DNA from: Bacteroides sp.
GTDB taxonomy: Bacteria; Bacteroidota; Bacteroidia; Bacteroidales; Bacteroidaceae
Length of the DNA stretch: 64,000 bases
Reading direction: 5' to 3'
Assembly: GCA_021201335.1 (NCBI GenBank)
Contig: JAJQFD010000054.1
Coordinates: 95,467-159,466, forward strand
Of the stretch, positions 8,422-17,466 are shown piece after piece. The notes under the pieces are model-generated. The model was not told the origin of the DNA. It did not search any database and worked only from the letters and a program-made list of their open reading frames with translations. Position 1 is the first letter of the stretch; each line of letters starts with the position of its first letter. The translations under genes were made by a program, and so were the position numbers.

Positions 8422-8464
8422 CGCCCAATCATTCAAAAACCAACATTAAAATAGATTAATTAGT

Positions 8465-10750
8465 ATGGCCAAGATCACCAAAGAAGCAGCATTACTTTAT
8501 CATTCCATGGGAAAACCCGGTAAAATTGAGGTAGTGCCTACTAAACCCTATAGTACTCAAACAGATTTATCGCTGGCTTACTCTCCGGGAGTTGCAGAAC
8601 CTTGTCTGGAAATTGAAAAGAATCCACAGGATGCTTATAAATATACAGCCAAAGGAAATCTGGTTGCTGTTATCTCTAATGGTACAGCTGTACTTGGATT
8701 GGGAGATATCGGTGCCCTGAGTGGCAAACCGGTAATGGAAGGAAAAGGATTGCTCTTTAAAATATATGCCGGCATCGATGTGTTCGATATTGAAATTGAT
8801 GAAAAAGATCCGGAAAAATTTATCCAGGCTGTGAAGGCTATCGCCCCTACCTTTGGTGGTATTAACCTGGAAGATATCAAAGCACCTGAATGTTTTGAAA
8901 TCGAACGGCGATTGAAAGAAGAACTTGACATCCCTGTCATGCATGACGACCAGCACGGTACAGCTATTATCTCCAGTGCGGGTCTGCTGAATGCTCTTGA
9001 AATAGCCGGTAAAAAGATAGATGAAGTAAAGATTGTAGTCAATGGTGCCGGCGCCTCTGCCGTATCTTGTACCAAACTATATGTTTCACTGGGAGCAAAG
9101 CTTGAAAATATTTTCATGCTCGATAGCAAAGGTGTGATTAGTCAGGATCGTACAGATTTAAATGAGCAGAAAAGATATTTTGCCACCAACCGCACCGACG
9201 TACGTACATTGGAAGAAGCGATAAAAGGAGCAGACGTGTTTCTTGGACTTTCTAAAGGGAATGTAGTGAATCAAGATATGATCCGCAGCATGGCTCCCAC
9301 TCCTATTGTGTTTGCCTTAGCCAATCCGACTCCGGAAATTTCTTACGATGATGCCATGGCCGCACGCCCGGATGTAATTATGGCTACCGGACGTTCCGAC
9401 TATCCGAATCAGATAAACAATGTAATCGGATTCCCTTATATCTTCCGCGGTGCATTGGATACACATGCCACGGCCATTAATGAAGAAATGAAGAGAGCAG
9501 CCGTTTATGCCATAGCCGGACTGGCCAAACAAACAGTTCCGGACGTTGTAAACGAAGCATACAAAGTGAATAACCTGACTTTCGGAAAAGATTATATTAT
9601 TCCAAAACCGGTTGATCCCCGTCTGATCACAGAAGTATCAATGGCTGTTGCCAAAGCTGCTATCAATTCAGGAGTGGCCCGTATCACCATCGAAGACTGG
9701 GATGCTTATCAGGTACGTTTACGTGAATTGATGGGATACGAATCTAAGTTAACCCGCCAGTTATATGAAACTGCCCGTACCGATCCCCAGCGCGTTGTAT
9801 TTGCGGAAGGTATTCATCCCAATATGCTGAAAGCAGCTGTTGAAGCGAATGCTGAAGGAATCTGTAAACCTATATTATTAGGCAATGATGAACGCATCAC
9901 CAAATTAGCCAAAGAACTTGATCTGAGCCTGGAAGGCATAGAAATCGTTAATCTCCGTCATGACAGGGAAGCTGAACGGCGCGAAAGATACGCACGTATC
10001 CTGGCCGAAAAGCGTGCCCGCGAAGGAGCCACTTACGAAGAAGCCAACGACAAAATGTTCGAACGTAACTACTTCGGCATGATGATGGTGGAGACGGGAG
10101 AAGCAGATGCGTTTATCACCGGATTGTATACCAAATACAGCAATACGATCAAAGTAGCTAAAGAAGTGATCGGTATTCGTCCTGAATACAAACACTTTGG
10201 AACCATGCATATCCTTAACAGCAAGAAAGGAACTTATTTCCTCGCTGATACACTGATCAACCGTCACCCGGATGCTGACACTTTAATAGATGTTGCCCGT
10301 TTAGCCGAACAAACTGTACGGTTCTTTAATCATAAGCCGGTTATCGCGATGTTATCGTACTCCAATTTCGGAGCCGATACAGCCGGCAGTCCTTCCAAAG
10401 TACATAAAGCGGTAGATTATATGCATCAGAATTATCCTGAAATAACCATTGACGGTGAAATGCAGGTGAATTTTGCAATGAACACAGAATTACGTGATGC
10501 CAAATATCCATTCAGTCTCCTCAAAGGCAAAGATGTAAATACGTTGGTATTCCCCAACCTGAGTTCAGCGAATGCCGGATACCAGTTACTCCAAACCATG
10601 ACAAGCAGTGAACTGATCGGACCCATCCAGATGGGATTGAATAAGCCAATACACTTCACTGATATTGAAAGCTCCGTACGGGATATTGTGAATATCACCG
10701 CAGTAGCCGCTATCGATGCGATAGTTTATAAAAAGAAAAAGAATAAGTAA
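8465..10750 (+). CDS. maeB: NADP-dependent malic enzyme (MaeB type, fused to phosphotransacetylase-like domain)
   Basis: The 761-aa length matches the MaeB class (about 760 aa). Residues 1-420 form the malic enzyme: SLAYSPGVAEPC, GNGT-like SNGTAVLGLGDIGALSGKPVMEGK, the metal site HDDQHGTAI, the nucleotide fold VVNGAGASAVSC, and FALANPTPEISYDDA. Residues from about 430 form a phosphate acetyl/butyryltransferase-like domain (VVFAEGIHPNMLKAA, GPIQMGLNKPIH), which in this class is regulatory rather than a working Pta. It oxidatively decarboxylates malate to pyruvate and makes NADPH in the cytosol. The gene stands alone, with the promoter and inverted repeat at 8381-8421. Confidence 0.95.
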   Translation: MAKITKEAALLYHSMGKPGKIEVVPTKPYSTQTDLSLAYSPGVAEPCLEIEKNPQDAYKYTAKGNLVAVISNGTAVLGLGDIGALSGKPVMEGKGLLFKIYAGIDVFDIEIDEKDPEKFIQAVKAIAPTFGGINLEDIKAPECFEIERRLKEELDIPVMHDDQHGTAIISSAGLLNALEIAGKKIDEVKIVVNGAGASAVSCTKLYVSLGAKLENIFMLDSKGVISQDRTDLNEQKRYFATNRTDVRTLEEAIKGADVFLGLSKGNVVNQDMIRSMAPTPIVFALANPTPEISYDDAMAARPDVIMATGRSDYPNQINNVIGFPYIFRGALDTHATAINEEMKRAAVYAIAGLAKQTVPDVVNEAYKVNNLTFGKDYIIPKPVDPRLITEVSMAVAKAAINSGVARITIEDWDAYQVRLRELMGYESKLTRQLYETARTDPQRVVFAEGIHPNMLKAAVEANAEGICKPILLGNDERITKLAKELDLSLEGIEIVNLRHDREAERRERYARILAEKRAREGATYEEANDKMFERNYFGMMMVETGEADAFITGLYTKYSNTIKVAKEVIGIRPEYKHFGTMHILNSKKGTYFLADTLINRHPDADTLIDVARLAEQTVRFFNHKPVIAMLSYSNFGADTAGSPSKVHKAVDYMHQNYPEITIDGEMQVNFAMNTELRDAKYPFSLLKGKDVNTLVFPNLSSANAGYQLLQTMTSSELIGPIQMGLNKPIHFTDIESSVRDIVNITAVAAIDAIVYKKKKNK

Positions 10751-10757
10751 TAGTCGA

Positions 10758-10828
10758 GAGGTTAAGTAGTTAAGTAATCAAGAATAACGATGTCGCATAG
10801 ATTGTTAACTCCTTAACTTCTTGCCTCC
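10758..10828. repeat. Imperfect long inverted repeat after maeB (GTTAAGTAGTTAAG-type)
   Basis: The left part GAGGTTAAGTAGTTAAGT and the right part ACTCCTTAACTTCTTGCCTC are imperfect reverse complements. The structure occupies the gap between maeB and the 61-aa membrane protein and could act as a weak transcription or processing signal. No T-run follows it. Confidence 0.35.
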
Positions 10829-10844
10829 TAATCCTCAATAACCC

Positions 10845-11030
10845 ATGAAACGTCCGCTTTCCCGTTCCCAAATAATATGCATCGTCCTTTTGTGGGCAGC
10901 ATTGGTATATGTTGTACTGGTATCTGTCTCACGTATTGACGGACCGGTGATAGTTACAATTCTGATGTCGGGGGCCTTTGTTTTCATTCCCGTTTACAAA
11001 TCGTTGAAGAAAAACAAAAGAGACAAATAA
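10845..11030 (+). CDS. Small two-helix membrane protein (61 aa), unknown function
   Basis: The protein has a basic N-terminus (MKRPLSRSQ), two hydrophobic segments (about residues 9-28 and 34-51) separated by a short polar turn (SRIDGP), and a basic tail (KSLKKNKRDK), giving a cytoplasm-in/cytoplasm-out hairpin by the positive-inside rule. I do not recognise a family. It lies 94 bp after maeB on the same strand and is followed directly by a strong intrinsic terminator, so it probably ends the maeB transcript. The start codon is the first ATG in the open frame. Confidence 0.65.
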   Translation: MKRPLSRSQIICIVLLWAALVYVVLVSVSRIDGPVIVTILMSGAFVFIPVYKSLKKNKRDK

Positions 11031-11045
11031 CCCTCTTTTAGCAAC

Positions 11046-11074
11046 AAAAAGATGCATTTCTGCATCTTTTTTTT
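11046..11074 (+). terminator. Rho-independent terminator after the 61-aa membrane protein
   Basis: AAAAAGATGCA, loop TTTC, TGCATC followed by eight or more T. This is a perfect 6-bp GATGCA stem extended by A/T pairs and ends the maeB unit before gdhA. Confidence 0.8.
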
Positions 11075-11082
11075 ATATATTA

Positions 11083-11113
11083 TTGCTGAATTGGATTTTT
11101 ATATTTACTTTTG
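11083..11113 (+). promoter_or_regulatory. gdhA promoter (TTG - 20 nt - TACTTTTG)
   Basis: A -7 box TACTTTTG lies at 11106-11113, with a TTG at 11083-11085 placed 20 nt upstream as a candidate -33 element. The leader to the ATG at 11178 is about 58 nt. Confidence 0.55.
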
Positions 11114-11177
11114 CAACCGACTTCAAAACAACAGACATCAAATATTATTATAACAATCAACAAAAGAAAATCAAATT

Positions 11178-12512
11178 ATGAATGCAGCAAAGGTATTAGA
11201 CGATTTGAAAAGAAGGTTCCCGAATGAACCAGAGTATCATCAGGCAGTAGAAGAAGTTTTATCTACTATCGAAGAAGAATACAACAAACACCCGGAATTT
11301 GATAAAGCCAATTTAATTGATCGTCTTTGTATTCCGGATAGAGTTTACCAGTTCCGTGTAACATGGGTAGACGACAAAGGGAATGTTCAGACAAATATGG
11401 GATACCGTGTGCAACATAATAACGCAATCGGCCCTTACAAAGGTGGTTTACGTTTCCATTCTTCTGTAAACCTCGGAATATTAAAATTCCTTGCTTTCGA
11501 ACAGGTATTCAAAAACTCACTGACTACTCTCCCGATGGGTGGTGGTAAAGGTGGTTCTGATTTTCATCCACGTGGCAAAAGCGCTGCCGAAGTAATGCGC
11601 TTCACTCAATCATTCATGCTTGAATTGTGGAGACACATTGGTCCGGATATTGACGTTCCTGCTGGTGATATAGGCGTTGGTGGTCGTGAAATCGGTTTTA
11701 TGTACGGTATGTACAAAAAACTAACTCGCGAATTCACAGGTACTTTAACTGGTAAAGGACTTGAATATGGTGGTTCATTGATCCGTCCGGAAGCTACTGG
11801 ATACGGTACTCTTTACTTCCTCATGGAAATGTTGAAAACCAAAGGTACCGACCTGAAAGGTAAAGTATGTGCTATTTCCGGTTCAGGTAACGTAGCTCAG
11901 TATGCTGCCGAAAAAGTATTGGAACTGGGTGGTAAGGTTGTTACATTATCTGACTCTGACGGTTATATTTACGATCCGGATGGTATCGATCGCGAAAAGC
12001 TGGACTACATCATGGAATTGAAGAATCTTTACCGTGGCCGTATCCGTGAGTATGCTGAACAATATGCTTGCAAATATGTGGAGGGTGCTAAACCATGGGG
12101 TGAAAAATGTGACGTTGCCCTTCCATGTGCTACTCAGAATGAATTGAATGGCGATCATGCTAAACAACTTCTTGAAAACGGTTGTATCGCAGTAGCCGAA
12201 GGTGCAAATATGCCTTCAACTCCGGAAGCTATCAAAGCATTTCAAGAAGCTAAAATTCTTTATGCACCCGGCAAAGCTGCCAATGCCGGTGGTGTAGCTG
12301 TTTCTGGTTTGGAAATGACTCAGAACTCATACAGATTGAGCTGGAGTAGAGAAGAAGTAGATGCTAAATTAAAATCAATTATGCAGAATATCCATCAAGC
12401 TTGTGTACAATACGGCACTGAAGAAGACGGTTATGTAAACTACGTGAAAGGTGCAAACGTAGCCGGCTTTATGAAAGTAGCCAAAGCAATGATGGCTCAA
12501 GGAATTGTATAA
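11178..12512 (+). CDS. gdhA: NADP-type glutamate dehydrogenase
   Basis: This 444-aa protein is full length for the hexameric bacterial GDH (about 445-450 aa). It has the substrate segment GPYKGGLRFHSSVNLGILKF (residues 85-104), the catalytic lysine in LPMGGGKGGSDFHPRGKS (Lys124), DVPAGDIGVGGREIG, and the dinucleotide fold AISGSGNVAQYAAEK. It interconverts 2-oxoglutarate plus ammonia and glutamate in the cytosol and is the main ammonia-assimilating enzyme in Bacteroidales. NADP preference is inferred from overall similarity to the GdhA group, not proved by a single residue. It is a single gene with its own promoter and a strong terminator after it. Confidence 0.95.
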   Translation: MNAAKVLDDLKRRFPNEPEYHQAVEEVLSTIEEEYNKHPEFDKANLIDRLCIPDRVYQFRVTWVDDKGNVQTNMGYRVQHNNAIGPYKGGLRFHSSVNLGILKFLAFEQVFKNSLTTLPMGGGKGGSDFHPRGKSAAEVMRFTQSFMLELWRHIGPDIDVPAGDIGVGGREIGFMYGMYKKLTREFTGTLTGKGLEYGGSLIRPEATGYGTLYFLMEMLKTKGTDLKGKVCAISGSGNVAQYAAEKVLELGGKVVTLSDSDGYIYDPDGIDREKLDYIMELKNLYRGRIREYAEQYACKYVEGAKPWGEKCDVALPCATQNELNGDHAKQLLENGCIAVAEGANMPSTPEAIKAFQEAKILYAPGKAANAGGVAVSGLEMTQNSYRLSWSREEVDAKLKSIMQNIHQACVQYGTEEDGYVNYVKGANVAGFMKVAKAMMAQGIV

Positions 12513-12540
12513 GAAATAACTACCACAAATACATCTTTTT

Positions 12541-12583
12541 AAAAAGGGCTTGTCCACTATGGTTGGGAGACAGGCCCTTTTTT
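12541..12583. terminator. Bidirectional terminator between gdhA and the DUF4377 gene
   Basis: Arms AAAAAGGGCTTGTC (12541-12554) and GACAGGCCCTTTTTT (12569-12583) pair with one wobble. The A-run on the left and T-run on the right let it work for both convergent genes. Confidence 0.85.
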
Positions 12584-12595
12584 CTTACGATCTTA

Positions 12596-12937
12596 TCATC
12601 TAACAGGTAACGCTTCTGAGTTTTTCTGCACTTTAGATTTAACTTCCTCCAGAATATATCGAATAGACGACTGATCTGCCGCCGGATTCTCCAATGTTTC
12701 CTTGATTACTTCCACCACATATTCATACCCGGGTTCATAGTTGAACCCTTCAATCTCCTGATAAAGGTATTCCCAGTTTGTTTGTCCGTCTCTTTTAACT
12801 ATCAGACATTCCATTGGGGCTACTCCCACACAATCACCCCGTTGAGAAGCAATCGTAAAGGTTTCCATACGTTGATTGTTTTTACAAGCACCCAACAACA
12901 AGGCTATTGCCATAAGGCTAAAAATAAATTTATGCAT
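12596..12937 (-). CDS. DUF4377 lipoprotein
   Basis: This 113-aa lipoprotein starts with a signal peptide and lipobox (LLLGAC, Cys18). The mature part carries the DUF4377 pattern: ASQRGDCVGVAPMECLIVKR, then W-E-LYQEIEGFNYEPGYEYVVEV and NPAADQSSIRYILEEV. The domain is often found with HslJ-like proteins in Bacteroidetes and other phyla; its role is unknown, and a cell-envelope stress function is only a guess. The single domain spans nearly all of the mature protein. It is convergent with gdhA across a bidirectional terminator. Confidence 0.85.
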   Translation of the reverse strand: MHKFIFSLMAIALLLGACKNNQRMETFTIASQRGDCVGVAPMECLIVKRDGQTNWEYLYQEIEGFNYEPGYEYVVEVIKETLENPAADQSSIRYILEEVKSKVQKNSEALPVR

Positions 12938-13213
12938 ATCAAATCGTTTTATATTTATCTATACGTTACATATAACTATTAAAAGAACGTGTGGAAGATA
13001 AATTTGTTTACTCATTTTCCTTTATGCCGCCATACAAATGGCTAATTATATGAGATCTCCTCTCACATGAATATAAAAATAGATATCAAAAGAAATAGAT
13101 CTGAATTTTTCAAAATCTAATCTAAGAATATATTTGACATTATTTTTTAAATAAAACAGCATAAAAGGGTAAAAAGACCTATTGATTATCAGCTACTTAG
13201 AAAAGCAAAACAA

Positions 13214-13296
13214 AGGTATATAACTAAAGGGTGCCAAGGTATATAACTAAGCATGCCTTAGGTGTATAACTAAGCACTCTCTAGTTATATACCTAA
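13214..13296. repeat. Array of AGGTATATAACTAA units at exact 23-bp period plus one inverted unit
   Basis: Direct units AGGTATATAACTAA start at 13214 and 13237, and AGGTGTATAACTAA starts at 13260, a period of exactly 23 bp; an inverted unit CTAGTTATATACCTAA lies at 13281-13296. Between units two and three is CTAAGCATGCCTTAG, an imperfect palindrome. The 13-nt core TATATAACTAAGC at 13240-13252 also occurs at 796-808 beside the first palindrome array. It lies in the 549-bp gap 12938-13486 between divergent genes. The rest of that gap is AT-rich, and I see no other gene or RNA in it. Confidence 0.8.
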
Positions 13297-13486
13297 GCAT
13301 TCCATAATTATGAACTATATAAAGATCATTACAATCATGTGTGTTAACATGGAAATTCAAAGCCATGCAAGATTCGTTACTCAACCGATACAACTATTTT
13401 TGGTTGGATAAATTCATTCATTTCTTAGGAAGATGGATATATTTGCCAATGATTAACAATATTTTTATTCTTCAACACTTTAACTA

Positions 13487-15047
13487 ATGAAAAAGAATCT
13501 CTTGCCTGTATGCTGCATGGTCCTCCTTATTTTATCAGGATGCAGCGGATCAAAGAAAAAAAACCACAACCCAAAAGGAGGAAACTACATTCACCAATCC
13601 GGTTATTTATTCGGATGTGCCCGATATAGATGTTATAAGGGTTGGCGATAATTATTTTATGGTAAGCACTACTATGCACATGTCGCCGGGTGCGCCTATC
13701 ATGCATTCCAAAGATATGGTGAATTGGAAAATCATCAGCTATGTGTACGATGAATTGCATGAAAGTCCCCGCAATAACCTGGAAGAAGGAAATATCTACA
13801 GTCGCGGACAATGGGCCGCTTCTCTCCGTTATCATAACGCCACATTCTATGTTTTCTTTGGCACAGGCAACAAATCGTACACTTATACCACTCAAGATCC
13901 TTTCGATAAATGGGATCAGAAATTGGTTATCGATGAATACCTGCACGATGCTTCTATGTTGTTTGATGACGATGGCAGGATTTACCTTGCTTACGGCGCA
14001 GGACACGTACGAATCATCGAATTCATGGAAGACCTTTCCGGTATTAAGAAAGATGGCCTGAATGTAGAAGTTATTTCGGGTGATCCGCCGGGATTATTGG
14101 AAGGTGTTCACTTCTACAAATACGGTAAAACCTATTACATGACTTTCATCTGGTGGCCCAAAGGTGGTATCCGTACACAGCTTTGTTACCGCTCCGATCA
14201 GGTGAGTGGACCGTATGAAATGAAACAAATCCTGTCCGACGATTACAATCTTCCTAATCATGGGGTAGCACAAGGCTGTTTTATTGATACGAAAAACGGT
14301 GAATGGTATGCCATGCTGTTTCAAGACCACGAAGGAGTAGGCCGTGTACCGATTTTAATGCCTTGTCGCTGGATAGACGGTTGGCCCATGCTGGGCGATG
14401 AAAACGGAAAAGTGCCTCATACAATGAAGGTACCTGTACAGGGTTATACTGATAAAACGGCAATTGTAGTCAGCGATCATTTCGACCAAGGGCCTAAACT
14501 GGGACTAACCTGGCAATGGAATCATAATCCGGATAATTCGTTATGGTCGCTCACCGAACGTCCCGGCTATCTTCGCCTTAAAACAGGCAAAGTAGTGAAA
14601 GACGTATTTGAAGCACGAAATACCCTGACTCAACGCACCGAAGGGCCGACATGCAGCGGCACCATTGCTTTAGACGTTTCAAAGATGAAGGATGGAGACC
14701 ATACTGGACTTGCTGCTTTCTGCTCGGAACCGGGAACTATATCCATTGTACAGGAGAAAGACAAAAAATATGTGATAATGACAGATCGGGGTGTAGAGAG
14801 AGCACGCACAACACTTCATCAGGACCATATATACTTAAAGATGGTTTGTGATTTTACTACCGATGATGCTGTGTTTTTATATAGCTTAAACGATAAAGAA
14901 TGGACACAGCTGGGTGATAAGTTTCACATGATCTTCAGCATGGCTCATTTTACCGAAAATAAATTTGCCATCTTCAATTACGCAACCCAAACCGCGGGTG
15001 GATACGTGGATGTAGATTTCTTCCGATATGAAAAACCGGAACAGTAA
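13487..15047 (+). pseudogene. GH43 (subfamily 12-like) beta-xylosidase/alpha-L-arabinofuranosidase lipoprotein, frame broken at an A8 tract
   Basis: An ATG at 13487 starts a lipoprotein signal (MKKNLLPVCCMVLLILSGC) that runs out of frame after an eight-A tract at 13556-13563. Removing one A joins it to KKKTTTQKEETTFTNPVIYS, then DVPDIDVIRVGDNYFMVSTT, the classic GH43 start, giving 519 aa. The five-blade propeller domain occupies about residues 38-330 (DVPDIDV with the base Asp; SHGVAQG-like NHGVAQGC), and a beta-sandwich C-terminal domain follows (about 340-519). Without the shift the only frame starts at a GTG at 13617 and lacks a signal and part of blade 1. The enzyme would cleave arabinose or xylose from plant or host glycans at the cell surface. 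The gene has its own terminator. Confidence 0.8.
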
Positions 15048-15050
15048 AGA

Positions 15051-15086
15051 AAGATGGAAGGCGAATGATGCGTTCCATCTTCTTTT
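15051..15086 (+). terminator. Terminator after the GH43 gene
   Basis: AAGATGGAA (15051-15059) pairs with TTCCATCTT (15073-15081), followed by CTTTTC. The hairpin sits directly after the GH43 stop codon. Confidence 0.65.
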
Positions 15087-15556
15087 CAGGGAGTAGTTAA
15101 ATAAAATTAGTTTATTACGAACCTAATAAAATCATACATTTACTGTAGAGCTATTTGAAGCCATGAAAAAACAACCAGCTAAAGCTTTTTACTATCTGAT
15201 TAAACTTTATCTTTCTAATAATTATTTCATTCCCTCAAAATAATTTGATATCTTCGCGCCATCATTCATGCAGCAACGATCAAGCTCCCATCAAACTCAG
15301 AAGAGAAAAGGGTATTAATCGCTGCTCTAAATTTCTTTCCAGATTATTTTGATCAATATCTGTAACCTCGTAAGTCTTTCAGCACAACACTTTTTAGTTT
15401 TACCATAGTCCTACCATTCGGAACTCATAAATTTCTTATTAATATCTTTTATCCACTTCTATTTTTATAGTAGTGCTAATATGATTTTATAAAGAACAGG
15501 GATTTTTTTAGGTCTCTGTTGATAATAAATATAGTGAATAACTAAAAATTAACTTT
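15087..15556. other. 470-bp AT-rich gap with a 26-codon ORF of doubtful reality
   Basis: Nothing convincing lies here. An ATG at 15163 opens 26 codons (MKKQPAKAFYYLIKLYLSNN...) ending with TAA at 15241-15243. There is no recognisable family. The stretch before 15557 probably contains the promoter and leader of the lipoprotein gene, but no perfect TAnnTTTG box is present. Confidence 0.3.
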
Positions 15557-17167
15557 ATGAAGAAACATTTATGTTCCTTATTACTTGTTGTAAGTATCTT
15601 AATTTCCGGTTGTCAGGAATCTGACATAGCCGGATACGAGACAGAGGTTCAAACCAGAGTAAATAATCCTATTTTCAAGGGAAAACTTGTCTATCATAAT
15701 TATACAAGTTATGAAGCAATGGATGCCAAACTATGGCTTTATGATTTTAGTACAGGACCGTTAGAAGAAATTAGCAGGACGTGGAATATACGCCATCCCA
15801 TGAATGCCCATTTCTCTCCTGATGGAAGAACGATTGTTTTTATGGGAATTGGAGATACCGATTCGTGGGATATATTCTCATACGATTTATACGGAAAGGA
15901 AGAACCTATCAACCTGACAGCTCAATCCACTCTCCGGGAAGAAGATCCAAAATTCTCTCCGGATGGGAAAAAGATTGTATTTAAGAGAGACCTTAGACTG
16001 GCAGAAATGAATCTGAGTACCCGAAGTATTACTATGTTAACAGACGGTGATAAAGAATATTCAATGCCTTATTACAATTATAACGGAACCGAGGTGATTT
16101 GTTCTGAAGGAGGGAAAGAGATGTCGTCTATTGTTGCTGTGAATGTGAAAACAAAAGAAATCCGAATCATTTGCAATGAACCGGGAGTACAGGATTATTA
16201 TCCGATAAATGCCGATAAAGAATCTTTTTTCTATTCGCGGGGATATAGCTCTTCAAACAGGGTAGATCAGGTATACCGTGGTTTTTGGAACGGCCGTCCA
16301 GGGATTAGCCTTCCTTTTAATGAAAGCAATGCTGATTATTCGGACGCTTATCCTGTAGATGATGAATGGTTGGTGATATCGAGCACCAGAGCGGGAAGCA
16401 AAGGTGGCTATGATCTTTATTTGGCAAATGTATCAACCGGAAGCATTCAGTCATTATCAGACTACCATTCAGGGATTAATTCGTCCAAAAATGAACTAGG
16501 AGCAGCGGTTTACATGAAAAAAGCCAATGAGCCAGTCAGTAATATAAATTTAACTCACAATGGTAAGTGTTATTATGCTTCTGTAGATTTGGAAGAAAAC
16601 CAGGAATTTGAAATACCACAGGTTGTAAATCCGGCAACTGCTTACAACAGAGATTTTATGGAATACAACCCTGCTACTGGAAATTTTGTATTCAAAGGCG
16701 AATCCGGCACCTGGGAAATATTTTATTATCCAAAATATAATTACATCTGGGTAGCTAAATGGAGTGCGGTTGACCCCGAAGCCTATTGGATCATTGGTAG
16801 TGGCTTTTCAAGTGCACCTAAGTGGTATAACTCATTCAATTCTTTAGGTTGGGATCTGAAGGATGAACGGCAAGTTGCATATATGAAACGTATTGGAAAC
16901 AATAAATATCAGGCATCTATCTATTTATCGAATCAAACCGAATGGGGATTCGACATTAAAATGTATGGTAAAAGAAGCTGGTCTGCAAAATATGCCATTT
17001 TCGCCAATAGTCGCTTGAAAGGAGACACCAAAGGAATGAAAGTTGCCGGAAAAGATAAAGCCGATATTGTGATGGACAAAGGTTTTAAGCCCGGATATTT
17101 CCTGGTGACAGTTGATCTTTCGTCAGGTCTAAAAAAAGCGGTAGTTGATTTTAAACGTATAAAATAA
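15557..17167 (+). CDS. PD40 beta-propeller lipoprotein with C-terminal SusE/F-like domain (DUF5121-like)
   Basis: This 536-aa lipoprotein has the lipobox LISGC (Cys19). About residues 40-330 contain WD40-like/PD40 (TolB-type) blades: HFSPDGRTIVFMG, KFSPDGKKIVFKR and a third FYSRGYSSSNR-type repeat. About residues 335-536 form a beta-rich domain like the outer-membrane SusE/SusF or DUF5121 modules (GNFVFKGESGTWEIFYYP, KYNYIWVAKWSAVDPEAYWI). Such proteins are surface glycan-binding or scaffold lipoproteins in polysaccharide utilisation loci; the binding role is inferred. It faces the minus-strand Sus operon from the other side and probably belongs to the same locus. No promoter box is clear. 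Confidence 0.7.
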   Translation: MKKHLCSLLLVVSILISGCQESDIAGYETEVQTRVNNPIFKGKLVYHNYTSYEAMDAKLWLYDFSTGPLEEISRTWNIRHPMNAHFSPDGRTIVFMGIGDTDSWDIFSYDLYGKEEPINLTAQSTLREEDPKFSPDGKKIVFKRDLRLAEMNLSTRSITMLTDGDKEYSMPYYNYNGTEVICSEGGKEMSSIVAVNVKTKEIRIICNEPGVQDYYPINADKESFFYSRGYSSSNRVDQVYRGFWNGRPGISLPFNESNADYSDAYPVDDEWLVISSTRAGSKGGYDLYLANVSTGSIQSLSDYHSGINSSKNELGAAVYMKKANEPVSNINLTHNGKCYYASVDLEENQEFEIPQVVNPATAYNRDFMEYNPATGNFVFKGESGTWEIFYYPKYNYIWVAKWSAVDPEAYWIIGSGFSSAPKWYNSFNSLGWDLKDERQVAYMKRIGNNKYQASIYLSNQTEWGFDIKMYGKRSWSAKYAIFANSRLKGDTKGMKVAGKDKADIVMDKGFKPGYFLVTVDLSSGLKKAVVDFKRIK

Positions 17168-17245
17168 AAGGCTATTCTCCATTCCTAGCGGGAATTTCCA
17201 ATGGAAACCGCCCGTTCCTTATTATCCCTATGGGAAGAAACAGAA

Positions 17246-17274
17246 AGAAGGTGCCCCTCTTGTGAGCACCTTCT
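17246..17274 (+). terminator. Weak hairpin after the PD40 lipoprotein
   Basis: AGAAGGTGC (17246-17254) pairs with GCACCTTCT (17266-17274), but no T-run follows, so terminator function is uncertain. The gap 17168-17466 also holds ATTAACCTTAAAAAACTAAT at about 17295, which resembles leaders found before susC genes, although no gene follows it. Confidence 0.35.
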
Positions 17275-17466
17275 CATCTGAAAATAAACAATCTATTAAC
17301 CTTAAAAAACTAATAAATTACAGACCTAAGTATGTCATTCGTATTAATTTAAACTATTATTTATATACGCATTCGTATTCAAAATCGATTGGCTATGTAA
17401 GTTTATTACATTTCTATAATTAGTATAGGCTGCCCGTACGATAAGTATATTCTACATATAGTCTAA

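Noticed and set aside
13320..13480. Searched for a tRNA or structured RNA in the AT-rich gap
   Set aside because: No tRNA-like TTCGA arm with pairing stems and no riboswitch-like core was found; the same was true in the other gaps.
17281..17466. SusC-leader-like ATTAACCTTAAAAAACTAAT and repeated CATTCGTATT (17336 and 17370)
   Set aside because: No gene follows on the plus strand, and two short AT-rich matches are weak evidence of a lost susC gene.
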